Source: Pelargonium cotyledonis
Lineage: Eukaryota > Streptophyta > Magnoliopsida > Geraniales > Geraniaceae
Length of the DNA: 32,197 nucleotides
Reading direction: 5' to 3'
Assembly (NCBI GenBank): GCA_036897625.1
Contig: JAYMTA010000293.1
Location: 1 to 32,197 of the forward strand
Position 1 is the stretch's first letter. Each line of letters starts with the position of its first letter. Under the pieces are notes generated by a model. The model was not told where the DNA came from, ran no database searches, and was given only the letters and a program-made list of their open reading frames with translations. The translations under genes and the position numbers were made by a program. Shown here piece by piece: positions 10,767 to 21,429 of this stretch.

Positions 10767-11875
10767 CTACATTTTCCTAAGAACTTTGATATCCTTCCAA
10801 CGGGACTCCATGTAATGAGAATCATTGTTCTGAGCATAGACACCAAACTTGAAGTAATGGTTGTCGCCGCCGCGGCCCGGGGCCACATACTTGAGCATGT
10901 TATTTTTATAAATCATGACTCTTTTAGCATAGACGTTGTGGATCACATTCACCTTGAACCATCTATCGTAGATGTGCGGACTCAGGACCGGAAGTCCCTT
11001 GTAATAGTTCAATGAACCATCATAAACCCTTAGCATGAACGTCGTCGCACGAGGCGGATTCGCTCCAAACACCTGCATTACATGCGTATGTCGGTATCAT
11101 ATATCACACTAACTAACTTTTTACTTAAAATGAAAATTAAAACACTCATTTTAAGATGGAACAAATATATAAATGTCATATAATTTTACATTAATGAAAC
11201 TAAACTAATCGATCCGAATTTTGAGTCGATAGATCTTCAAACCTGCATGATGCACACGCCTAATGTACCATTTGGAACATATCCATGTCCTTGGAACTGC
11301 CACACACCAGAAGAATAATCGTATCCCTGAACAGAGTGTCAAGAATGTATAATTAACCGGTAAATGAATGAGATCACATATATTTCTCTTCCGTTTTAAT
11401 ATGTGAGATAATCCATGCTCGAAGTACAAGTACGTATATATAGTCACAATTAGAGTTGTCAATTTTTTGTGCAAGTCTATTTTATTTGTATCATGCTGAA
11501 AGTTGTTTGTGTGCTACACGACCCGTTTAGTATTAGCACATGTATCCCAATATGAACAGAGCATGATTATGAACACAAAACACAATTAATTACTTACATG
11601 TATACGGATCTCGGAGCGAGGATTGGTTTGGCTGGTCGGAGAGAGAGGCTTGTCCGTAGAGAAGACCAGAGTTTGTGAACTCCTTGAGTGAAGCTGTATC
11701 TGTGGCTGATGGGCAAATTGTAGGGTTTATGAAACACAAAATTGGATTGATTTAGAGGAAGTGAAATGAACCCTTTTGTGGGATCAAATATTGCTGATGC
11801 TGCTTGGTAATTACTGCCCCAAACAACCATTGAACATAAAATCATGAGCTGAGTTATGCGAATGCCACAATTCAT
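10767..11875 (-). pseudogene. Citrate-binding-protein-like gene, copy C, with a frameshift and an extra intron
   Basis: Three exons: 11875-11598, 11326-11243 and 11072-10767. The N-terminus MNCGIRITQLMILCSMVVWG is signal-peptide-like, followed by IFDPTKGFISLPL. Exon 2 gives GYDYSSGVWQFQGHGY to CIMQ, and exon 3 gives VFGANPPRATTF to FKFGVYAQ and ESRWKDIKVLRK. In exon 1 the frame slips by one base after HKLW (11665/11666). The conserved segment expected next, FSTDKPLS to PRSEIRIH, is present in another frame. Splicing would carry the shifted frame to a TAG in exon 2. Copies A and B have no intron between Q and VFG. A single-base assembly error cannot be excluded. Confidence 0.8.
11073..11242 (-). 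other. Extra 170-bp intron of copy C holding a collapsed Stowaway-like hairpin
   Basis: Both exon junctions lie in the same 8-bp word ATGCAGGT on the coding strand, so the intron is flanked by a perfect direct repeat. Inside is the inverted pair CTTAAAATGA (11124-11133) and TCATTTTAAG (11146-11155). The plus-strand stretch ACACTCATTTTAAGATGGA resembles the right terminus of the Stowaway element at 5835-6091 (ACACTCATTTTGAGACGGA). Confidence 0.6.
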
Positions 11876-11939
11876 TTTTGCTATTTTGATAACAAAGAGA
11901 GAGACCTAATTAGAGATAGAGATCACCTCAGGTTTGTTA

Positions 11940-11947
11940 TATTTATA
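11940..11947 (-). promoter_or_regulatory. TATA box of copy C
   Basis: TATAAATA on the minus strand, 65 bases upstream of the ATG at 11875, the same spacing as in copies A and B. Confidence 0.7.
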
Positions 11948-12396
11948 GCCCTAGTATGTGAGTGGACGGTAATTTGAAATTTTGGAATTGAATAATAATT
12001 CAAATGTTTTCATCTTGATAATTCATACTGATTGAGATAATTTTAGTGTATTTGGTTCAATTATTTGAGATGTTTTAGTTTTTGTGTCTCAGTTTGGTAG
12101 TATTAATTTTCTTTTTGTTTTGTTTTCTAGTTGGTCGGTAAATCGAGTGGTTCACGAATTAGTTAGGTTTTTGTTTTTTTTTTTGTAAACTAGTTTCGGT
12201 AGGCTGGTTTTCAAACCCCTAGTTATATATTGTATTTGTTATTGTTCAATTTGAATTGATCAAATTATTAGTTTTTTTTTTTTTTTTTTTTGGCATTAGG
12301 AAAACTAATCAAGAGAATATTATTATTATTATTTTTGAAAGAGGAAAATATTGGAATATTACAAAATAAAGGGGTAAATTATTTTGAAAGCAAAAT
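11948..12396. other. Upstream flank of copy C, without genes
   Basis: AT-rich, with a 20-base T run at 12272-12291. Nothing else is visible. Confidence 0.5.
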
Positions 12397-12407
12397 AAAG
12401 TGGATAC

Positions 12408-12622
12408 ACCTAAGGGTAGTGGCGCAGTTGGCAACACAAGTTGCGTGAGTGGGAAGAGCGCTTGCGTTTGATTCCCGCTCAACACACCCATAAGGGTGGT
12501 GAATGCTTTAACTGTGAACAAACCTCAAATGAGGATTAGTCTGTGTATGGTAAAACGGCTTAAAGGTGTCAACCGCTAATGTACGGACCCGCTCAGAAAC
12601 CCCATGGTATAAACAAAAAGAA
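12408..12622 (+). mobile_element. tRNA-derived SINE with target-site duplication
   Basis: It has a polymerase III A box (TAGTGGCGCAGTTGG, 12417-12431) and B box (GTTTGATTCCCGC, 12466-12478). The 3' end is A-rich (AAACAAAAAGAAAA). AAAGTGGATAC flanks it at 12397-12407 and 12623-12633. Boxes, length (215 bp), tail and duplication all fit an Au-type plant SINE. Confidence 0.82.
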
Positions 12623-12647
12623 AAAGTGGATACTCATGATTCTCTGA

Positions 12648-13050
12648 AATTGAATACGTATGCAGCTAGCTTTTCTAATTCGGGTGATTGGGATGGTGTG
12701 GTACGCTGTGGAGGCAGGCTATCATGGCAGGGGTTGCTAGAACCTCAATTGACGGAGGTCGTGACTCGGTCAGTGGGTTTACGATCGCTGTTGGCAAGAT
12801 ATAAGGGGAGGGTGACACAAATGTTTTTTATTTGATTATCGATGATATAGGCTTTTTATCATCCCAATTTTGTTCCATTAGCTTTAATTTTATTCTCCGT
12901 TCTGTGAACCGAGTTGCTAATTCGTTAGATAGGTCCTTGAAGTCTTCTTAGATTTGTGTGTTTGGGTTGGACCGTCTGATCCGGAGGCTATTGATATTGT
13001 TATTGGCATCTTCGGCTAAATAATTAAATAACTGAGGTTTCTTAAAAAAG
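12648..13050 (+). mobile_element. LINE 3' fragment with RNase H remnant
   Basis: A plus-strand frame around 12835-12950 reads IIDDIGFLSSQFCSISFNF then ILRSVNRVANSLDRSLKSS, and after a one-base slip VWVGPSDPEAIDIVIGIFG and a stop. This matches the C-terminal part of the RNase H-like domain that ends plant LINE ORF2. An A-rich tail (CTTAAAAAAG) follows. Diverged 25-bp direct repeats at 12623-12647 and 13051-13075 (21 of 25 match) look like its target duplication. The 5' end is truncated, as is usual for LINEs. Confidence 0.7.
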
Positions 13051-13075
13051 AAAGTAGATACTCGTGATTTTGTGA

Positions 13076-14470
13076 GGAAGAGAGTAACAAAACTTACCTA
13101 TTATACTATAACAAAAGTTTATAAGGAACTAGTGTTACAATGTATTATTTATTAGTCATTGAGCCCCCCAAATAAAATAATAAGCTCACAAGTCGCATCC
13201 AAACCATAAAAAAGAATCTAAACCGCTTAATCTAATATGCATCGATACATCATACACTAATTTTAAGAGTGTTGTTTTATATTCTCCTTATAAAACTATT
13301 CACCTTTGTCGTAAATAGTCACGGGAAAGTAGATAATTATGTCTAAGAAAAGCATATTTTTGTTAATAATTCACTATATTGAGATTAAATTTAAGTAGAG
13401 TAATGAGCAGCTAGCTAGATTATCACTTAACTTTGAAATTGCGTGGATTATTACAGCAAAGCTAGTTTAGGGTAAAGGAATATATAAATGGTAACAACCC
13501 CAATTAAGTCTTTAAAATTTTTTAACCAAATATAGCCGCAGAATATTCTTGTTTCAACCCAATTTGATCTTGAATTTTTTTATACCCAAAATAGTCCTAA
13601 ATTTAGAACCTTTATAAAAAAAATTGAGGGACCAAATTAAGTCAATGTTTGAAAGTTCATAGGCCATTTTTGGTAATAAAAAAATTCAGAACCATTTTGG
13701 GACAAAATACAAAAGTTCATACACATTATACCAATGCAGGTTGGGCCAAGTAGTTTAAGTACTTTGAATTCCCGGTATTGGGTTCGAGTCTCCCTGCTAA
13801 CGATATAGGGTGGGTTTATTAGGTTTAAATGAGAGACCTACCTGTTGTGTAGCTCAAATGATAATAAGAAAATAAATAAAAATAAACAAACCCAAGTTTT
13901 GATTGCAGTATCAAAACAAAGGCATAGAATGACATGCTTAATGACAATGTACTCAACAGCTAATACTATCATTTTGAAACTTAAAAGACATTTTATCATC
14001 TCAAGTAAAAAGCCAATGAGTATTACCACAAAAGTCTTGGTTTGGAATTTGATAATAATGCAGTAGGTAACTGAAAGTGAGAGCAAGATGATGAACAAAC
14101 AGTTAACATGATTCCAAGCATAAATACATGGATCACGACAATCTATACGGTTTTTCTTATAGAAGCTAATTTGCTGATACATAAACTAGGGTTGTTGAAC
14201 ACGGGATGGAATCCGAAAATAGAAAAGAAAATATAGATTCAGCGGGAGTTAGTAAAACATTGATGCCATGCAAGAGAAGACAACCGGATAGGGAAATCCA
14301 TCAATAAACCAAGAAAAAGACATGCAATGTGTCCAAAGACATACCAAGACCTTCACATGTTTTCTCTACTTATGTCTCACTTTGTCTCTACCACAATTAA
14401 ATAAGTGCACTCCAACATTATTTAAATTTCTAGGTCGAATTACCTCGCACAAGATTGGCTACCAAGTAGT
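13076..14470. other. Intergenic DNA with a SINE-like piece
   Basis: AT-rich. Between about 13490 and 13730 there are repeated phrases such as CCAATTAAGT and CCAAATTAAGT that suggest old repeats. Apart from the SINE-like piece near 13739 no gene is supported; the two overlapping open frames at 13838-14182 have no domain. Confidence 0.5.
13739..13830 (+). mobile_element. SINE-like fragment with A and B boxes
   Basis: TTGGGCCAAGTAGTTTAAGT resembles an A box, and GGTTCGAGTCTCC (13781-13793) is a near-perfect B box. The sequence cannot fold as a functional tRNA, so it is probably the head of an old SINE. The ends are not defined. Confidence 0.5.
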
Positions 14471-17428
14471 CTACTGCTTCAATGAGTTGGCTACATCAAT
14501 CACGAATCGGTACTTGACATCTGATTTGGCAAGTCTTTCCATGGCCTTGTTGATGTCTTCCATTTGTATCACTTCAATATCTGCAGTAATGTTGTGTTCT
14601 GCGCAAAAGTCCAGCATCTCTTGCGTTTCTTTCATTCCCCCTATATTACTTCCTCCCACAAGCTTCCGCCCTGTAAATGCAACAAGATTGGAATAAGCCA
14701 AAGGAAAGGGCAATGATTGTTATTTTCAAGAAATACTACCAAGTTAAAGGTCTATTTAGTTCTTCCAAATATCCACTTTCCTTGGTATATCCAACAATTC
14801 TCAACAAGTATATTAGCTAAAGGCCTATACCAAAGCCACGAAGAATTCAATCCTTCTAAAGGGCGGCCCCTGTTTTGTAGGCTCATAACCCGTTCTGGAT
14901 CACATGCCAACCTCAAGGCTCGACCTTGTACATGTTAGAAATACCGGGATCTTAATTCTGTCTCTTAATTCTGATGAATTTTTACTATAAAGAGTCAAAC
15001 ATGTTAAATGTTACTCAATTCTACATGTCATAAGTACTTGTCCTTTTGTCTCTCTGAAAAATCTAATGATTCCAGAACCTAAACTTAAGGAAATTATGTG
15101 ACTTACCCAAAACTAAAGGAAAGATAGGCAACTCGAGGGGCTTCTCAGGCAAACCTACAGTTACCAGCTTTCCATTTGTCTTCAGCAAACCAATCAGGGG
15201 TTGTAACGCATGAGGGGCAGCTACCGTGTCAATGATGAAGTCCATGGTGCCCATAGCTGCCTGCATATTAGAAGCATAGCATATGAGCTTTATTTGTTTT
15301 TCATGCACAGCTAAATTACAGACTAATTTCTTTTGTACAAGAGAATCACCATGATGATATCAATTTCCAAAAACTGACCAAATACAAATAAAAGCAACAA
15401 ATAGTTGAAACCTGTCATCAAATCAATCAAAACTTTATGACAGATTGCAGCAACATGTAAAAGATAAATACACTTCTCTTAGAAAAAAAAGTGATATTTG
15501 TCCCTTCTCCCCACCCTCACATCCAACACAACCACCTTCAAATTTAGTTCCACAACGTCAACACAGCTGTGGTGACTAGTCCCCTAACATAAACGAATTA
15601 TAAATATAAAAGAGTCGAGGCAGGACTCCATCTTGGGTTTCCTATATAACAATTCTACAGTTGCAGTTACATCTGTCCTAGGCCAAGCTTCATATGAACT
15701 TTTATATTTATTGAGGCCTTGAAAGCCCCAGCCTGTCAAATGGCAAGATAAAAAATGAGAAACTTCGGAACCTACTTGATTGAGATACATAACTTCATAG
15801 GTGAAACTGAAAAACACCTTAGTTTTTCCTCTCTTTTTTGGTTCGGCCAATGTATATTTACCTTCATTTTTTCAGGGTCGGTTTGTAAAAGAAAAGCATC
15901 CGCTCCAAGTCTGTTTACTGCTTCAGCCTCCTTCTTCGGAGAAAAACTAATAACAGTAACTTTCAACCCAAACGCCTTACCAAACTTCACAGCAACGTGA
16001 CCAAGCCCACCAAGTCCTGCCACACCCAAATGCTTGCCAGGCTCAGTCATTCCATAGTATTTCATTGGGCTGTACACGGTGATCCCGGCACATAGAAGTG
16101 GCGCTCCTGCATCAGGGGCCAACTTATCTGGAAAGCGAAGTGTAAAATGCTGGTCAACAACCACTGTATCAGAATAACCACCATATGTCCTTGTCCCATC
16201 TTTCGAAGGGGAATTGTAAGTGAATATCACTTTGGGGCAGTAGTTCTCAACGTCCTGTTTGCAGCAGTCGCACGACCTACAGGAGTCAACTATCACCCCA
16301 ACCCCAACTCGATCACCAACTTTGAATTTCTTCACATTATCCCCAACTTTGGTCACTACGCCGACAATCTCATGTCTGCAAAAGGACAATTAAGAATTCA
16401 AGACACAAAGGATTTCCAACACGACTTGGTAGAACTATCCAGAACTGATAGCAATTGGTGGTCATTCAAGTTTTTTAGTAATGTCTAGATTCAATTGTGA
16501 GCTCTAGTGGAACATAGAAATTGTTAACAACAAGCCATTGATTAATCATTATCATGGTATATGATTAATGCACCGGTAACATCATATAATTTATATCCAT
16601 GTTATGAAATCTATGATTAATGACATTATCCCAATCTAATGGGTTAAAACAGAATGAAGTGCATCTGGAATCAACTAAACAGGAAGAAAAAAGCACAATA
16701 CATCCTGAAAAAAAAATATACTTCCTGCCTGAAATGAAGACAAACAAACTAGCCACCAAAAGCTGACTTATTTTCATCACAGGAATATATGATATAAAAA
16801 ATACTTTATCATTCAAAAGTCATGGAATGATAGCTTATCCAGTTATTCCTTCGACCCCATCAGTGAATAAACTACTTAACAATTGAACAAATCTTGAGAA
16901 GAGACAAAGTTGCAGAAGCTAACATCATACCCGGGAATAACAGGATAAGTGGTGAATCCCCATTCGTTTTTGATAGAATGCAAGTCAGAGTGGCAAACCC
17001 CACAGTACTGAATTTTTACAGTGACATCATCAGGGCCATTGTCCCTGCCAATAATCCAAACAAACAGGTCAAATAACAACAAGCCATAATCATGGGTCAT
17101 AGAAGTAAGTAACAACTAGTAAATCACAAGTTAAATATATTTAATGTGATGAGTCAACATATATAATTAGAATCAAGCCATAACAGATCAGACCAATAAC
17201 ACTGTAAAGTAACCTAACCATAGATGTTTTCAAAATAAAATATACATGAACAGACAATTGTTACGGAGTGAACAAAAAGGGTTGATGATCGAGATGATCC
17301 ATCAAATATGAACAGAACTCAAAATTTTACCTCCTGGAAAAATTGAAAGGGGAGAGAACACCGGAGGTATCAGTAGCAGCCCAGCCAAAAGCCTTGTTTG
17401 GATGCTCTTCTTCTGGAGATTTCGACAT
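14471..17428 (-). CDS. Cinnamyl-alcohol / mannitol dehydrogenase-family reductase, five exons
   Basis: Exons 17428-17331, 17044-16931, 16375-15862, 15260-15107 and 14670-14471 join in frame to 359 residues, the usual family length. It starts [18 protein letters not shown]. Catalytic zinc ligands are Cys47 (CGVCHSD), His72/Glu73 (PGHE) and Cys166. Structural zinc ligands are Cys103, 106, 109 and 117. GLGGLGH at 191-197 binds the nucleotide, and Ser214 in SFSPKK fits NADPH preference. The family reduces aldehydes to alcohols in the cytosol. Plant members of this clade are annotated as mannitol dehydrogenase, CAD6/7-like or 8-hydroxygeraniol dehydrogenase, and sequence by eye does not separate these. 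The gene is intact. It is followed on the same strand by the MO1-type gene upstream at 18737-20544. Confidence 0.94.
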
Positions 17429-18736
17429 TTTTGGAATCTGAAACTAGTGGTTGGTTTGGTTCTGAGTCTCTGGGGTCTGTTTGATAGAGAAGATGGAGAA
17501 GAGGAGAGGCAGGTGAAAGCAATGAATGTGGATTTATATGCGGCATTTACTGCAATATCTAACCAATCACTACTCCCCGATTCGACTTCGTCGACAGTAT
17601 TGGGAATCTGAGAAAGGTGTGTATATCGTGGACACATGTAACCCATACACATGCACGTAAATATCAGCATTGAAATATTGAATTTTAACCAAACGAAGTG
17701 TTTGGAAATTTTAAAATTTTGGTATGAATGGATACCCGCCGCGTGTGTTGCGGAGAGCGGGTTAATAAAATTCCAACCTTGAGACCACACGTTTATAACT
17801 AAATTTAAACGGGTAGGTCAATCACCGGGTAGCGGGTGGGTTGGCGGGTCACCAGCAATCTGCCAATTCATCGTGGGCCAAAGCTCAAACTTTAAAAATA
17901 AAGATAAAACCCAAATAATTAGTCCATTTTTATGTTTTTATAAATTAATGATGCAGGAAATACAATGAGTATATGAGTTATTCAAAACTAACATATTATG
18001 AGTGAAAAAACTATTAGTCTTGGATCACATCACTTAGCAAAATAGCCTAGTGTGGTGGTCTAAGACTAATAATGAAAAAGAAAAACGTCTATCCTATTGG
18101 AACGACTCATATGTCTAAGTCTAACTATTACATTAAAAAAACTAACCTCTCTCTCTCGTTTGTTGTAGTATGTAGTTAAGGGTTCATTAAAAACAACATA
18201 TTTATACTTATGGTTTATACTTATGGTTTTCGGGTAGCGGGTTGGCCCACAAAAGAATTTGGTGAACCCGTGAACCACCCACTTGTTGGTGCGGGTTGAC
18301 CGTTCCAATGAAGGGGTTAGTGCAGGTGGGTTTATTCTAGAGCGGGTTGACGGGTTTTTTGACACCTCTAAATGAATCCCAAAACAGAATCTTAAACCCA
18401 CATTATACATGTAAAAAAAAATTAAAATACAATTACAAATAAAATAAGTTCTATAAATAAATTAAACTTGGTCAAAATTGAATATAATTAGTCGGTCAGA
18501 TTTGAATTGAGTTCATATTTTAGTTCCGACTTAACTATGCCCAATTCTACAGAGGAATGAAATTTTAGCCATAATTGGTCATCCCTGTATGATTTTAAGA
18601 TGTGATTGCAAATTTGCAATTTCATTTAGTCACAATTTGAGCATGTACCATAATCAATTCACTATTGAAAACACAACATATTCATTTCATACTTATTTTT
18701 GTAACAAAATTTTAACCTAACTTAATCTGATCTCAC
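17429..18736. other. Region between the dehydrogenase and monooxygenase genes
   Basis: It holds the dehydrogenase promoter and then repeat-like DNA with many GGGT/ACCC words (17720-18370). CGGGTAGCGGGT occurs at 17826 and again at 18231. No gene is supported; the rest is AT-rich. Confidence 0.5.
17820..18372. mobile_element. Possible hAT-like non-autonomous element
   Basis: The minus strand at its right edge reads TAGAGGTGTCAAAAAACCCG, which resembles the ends of plant hAT-type elements that start (C)AGGGGTGTCAA. Internal CGGGTAGCGGGT repeats occur near both sides. The left end could not be found, so element type and limits are tentative. Confidence 0.35.
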
Positions 18737-20544
18737 TCAATCCATTTTCCGAGAGTTGTCCAACTCCTCATGATTTGTCAATTTTCCACAATCATAATTG
18801 GATACAGAAGCAATCCTAGAATAGAGAAGCTTATAGAATATCACATCCCTAAAGAATTTCTTCCACCACCCAGACCCCCCTTGCTGTGCCCATCCGGATA
18901 GATATAATGCAGCAATCAGTCCCGCTGCCCGCCATCGCCTTTCTATAACATAATTCTCGATAGCTCGGGCCATTTCTCCGGGCACCAGCTGCTTACCATT
19001 CCTGTTGTACGACTCTCCGATGTGGCGGCCTAGTACCACTGCATCTTCCAACGCTGCACAACCACCTTGGCCTAGGTCGGGTGTCATTGGGTGCATTGCA
19101 TCTCCGGCCACAGTGATCGTTCCCTTGCTTAATTTCCCGAACACCACGTCCCATGGACGACGAAACAGCAATGGAGCCCATGTCAGAGTCGAAAGATCAT
19201 AGTGCCGGGCAATTTCAAGATACGACGAAGGAAAATCCTTGGCGTAGTTCTCTATCAATTCCCTTTGTATCAATATCGGGTCATTTGCCATAGTTTCTTC
19301 CTCTGCAAAAGACTAATTGAGTTCAAATTGAAGTTCTAGCTTTGGCACAATATCGTTAATGCTAACGAGAATGCTTGCTCACCGGTAGGAGGAGACTTGT
19401 TGGTCAAGAAACAGTACAATTCTTGATCGTTGAGAGGAATGAACCCGCCCCTCTTCCCTACGCCTACAAATTGTTGGACCTCGTGGTTGAGACTGTGGCC
19501 TTGAGGATACAATGCCAAGCCACGCACAGATGCTCGGCCTGAGCTGACTGCATCAGCAAGTCCTAACCATCGCGACACAATTGAGTGCACGCCGTCACAT
19601 CCTATCAATACCTATATAAAAGTTACAACTTGCCCATGTCAATTACAAATATGCACTTGCTTATGCACATCAATATAATTAAGGTTTGTTAGCGGTTTCT
19701 ACATACCTTTGCTCTGATGGTAGTATCATCCGCCATACGAATGACTGCGATGGACGAGCCTTGGTGGGTTTGTGTTCCAATGGAGATGAGCTTGGACGAG
19801 AAGCGGATCCTATCTTTGGGGATTTCGTCGGCGAGAGCCTCTAGCAAGGCCTTACGGTGCACCGATCTGGGTCCAACTTTGCTCTTGCTGCAAAACCAAT
19901 GCTATTGTAATATATTGAATCATGTTTAAAATGAAGGCATTGAGTTAGAGCTAGTTTTGATAATATAAAATGCGAGAATTTTGGGTATCTCACCCATCAG
20001 CAGAAGTGTAGTTGATTTCTCGAGTAGTTCCAGTCTCCACTTTAGTAATGTATCCTCTGGGAATAACCATCAAACCCTTACATATTTTTAAACAAACAAA
20101 ACTAAAAATAGTAATATATTGGATAATACTCCCGGCAAAAATTCATTGTGCTGAGTATGAGCGTTAATTTGTGATTCTCAGCTAATAAATTATATTACGT
20201 ACTTAAACCAAGTATAAAACATCGTGGTGTAATTCTCAAAAGGTACAAATTGATGAGCATATTATTGATGCATTTATATATTGAGTGAACAAATTAAGGA
20301 ATTTGGATAATAGTAAATACTTGATGGAAGGGGCATATTGGGAAGTGAGGTTTTGAGAGACACCGAGCACATCAAGAGCTAACCAGGTGTTTGGGAAGAG
20401 AGTCAGGGCTGAGCCCAAGGCTCGCAGCCCTTCCGAGCGCTCCAAAATCAGCGCTCCGATCCCAACTCTCTTCAGCGCCACCGCCGTGGCCAGCCCGGCG
20501 ATTCCTCCGCCTACTATCACCACCTCCTCCACCGCTAATTCCAT
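18737..20544 (-). CDS. FAD-dependent monooxygenase, MO1 / salicylate-hydroxylase-like, five exons
   Basis: Exons 20544-20321, 20056-19994, 19887-19707, 19611-19383 and 19302-18737 join in frame to 420 residues. The N-terminus VVIVGGGIAGLATAVAL (residues 8-24) is the GxGxxG dinucleotide site. The DG motif is in VLIGCDGVHSIVSRWLG (about 157-173), and GDAMHPMTPDLGQGG (299-313) binds the FAD ribityl chain. This is the aromatic-ring hydroxylase fold of class A flavoprotein monooxygenases; plant members resemble Arabidopsis monooxygenase 1. The substrate is not known from sequence. The ATG at 20544 was chosen because it starts just before the FAD motif; the overlapping frame from 20554 is out of frame. 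All motifs are intact. Confidence 0.93.
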
Positions 20545-20884
20545 TTCTCTTCAACTACGTTCTTCATCGGAGAAGACAGGGACAAGCTTCTTATACCGAT
20601 TATAATATTAGTATTTCTTTTGAAATAATAAAAGACGCCAGGACTGACTGACTATTCATATGATTCTTTTGCATCTAATCTGGGCGGTGCGTGATTCTTG
20701 TCTTTTTTATAATCGACTATTTTGAATGTGCAATGGCGGTTGGGAAACTTTATATCTATTTGTAGACTTGATGATGAATCAAAACAACTGTAAAGATAAG
20801 TAAAATTAGTGTCCGAAGGTGAGTGGAGCCTTCCAATTTGGGTTGTCTGGATCTGACCATTTATAAATTATTAGAAGAAAAAGT

Positions 20885-21265
20885 ATTTTTTCATGTATAA
20901 ATTTTTATATGTATTTTATATTTTTAATGAAAATGTTTATCGTAAAAAATTGATAATTTTCAATATTTTAATGAACTTATTACAAATGTCAATATTTTGT
21001 ACTTATTTTGTTATAGATCTTCCGAAAAAAATCGATTAAATATTTTCCGTAAGATTTGACGTATTATAATAAGCTTTTCCAACTTGTTAGTGTATAACTC
21101 ATAAACGTATAAATACTAAAAATCGTAAATATAATTTTTTTTCGCTTAAATTGATAAATGTAAGTAAATATATTATAACATTGAAAAATATCCATTTTTT
21201 ACGCTAAACATTTTCATTAGTTGTACCAAATACATGAAAAATACATGTAAATAAAATACATGTGA
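20885..21265. mobile_element. Foldback element with terminal arms of about 100 bp
   Basis: The left arm includes ATGAAAATGTTTATCGTAAA and GATAATTTTCAATATTTTAA. The reverse complement of the right arm includes ATGAAAATGTTTAGCGTAAA and GGATATTTTTCAATGTTATA. Both arms continue outward into TTTCATGTAT-like words. There is no coding region. Long arms would fit a Mutator-like MITE, but no clear target duplication was found. Confidence 0.65.
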
Positions 21266-21429
21266 GTATACTCCTCCTTATTAGAATGTGAGTGAAACAC
21301 TAGGGCTTCTGGTTAAATTTGATTGTTAAATCGGACTTTGCGTTACTTAAGCTGCATCTAATACGAGTTAAGAACATATGATTTATATTTCCGTCTCATA
21401 AAACATAATTGAATCATGTTTCAATAAAT

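Noticed and set aside
12272-12291. T run as the poly-A tail of a minus-strand retroelement
   Set aside because: No element body or target duplication is visible next to it; simple homopolymer growth is enough.
12411-12480. Possible tRNA gene, because of good A and B boxes
   Set aside because: No acceptor stem pairs around the boxes, and the A-rich tail and flanking direct repeats show a SINE instead.
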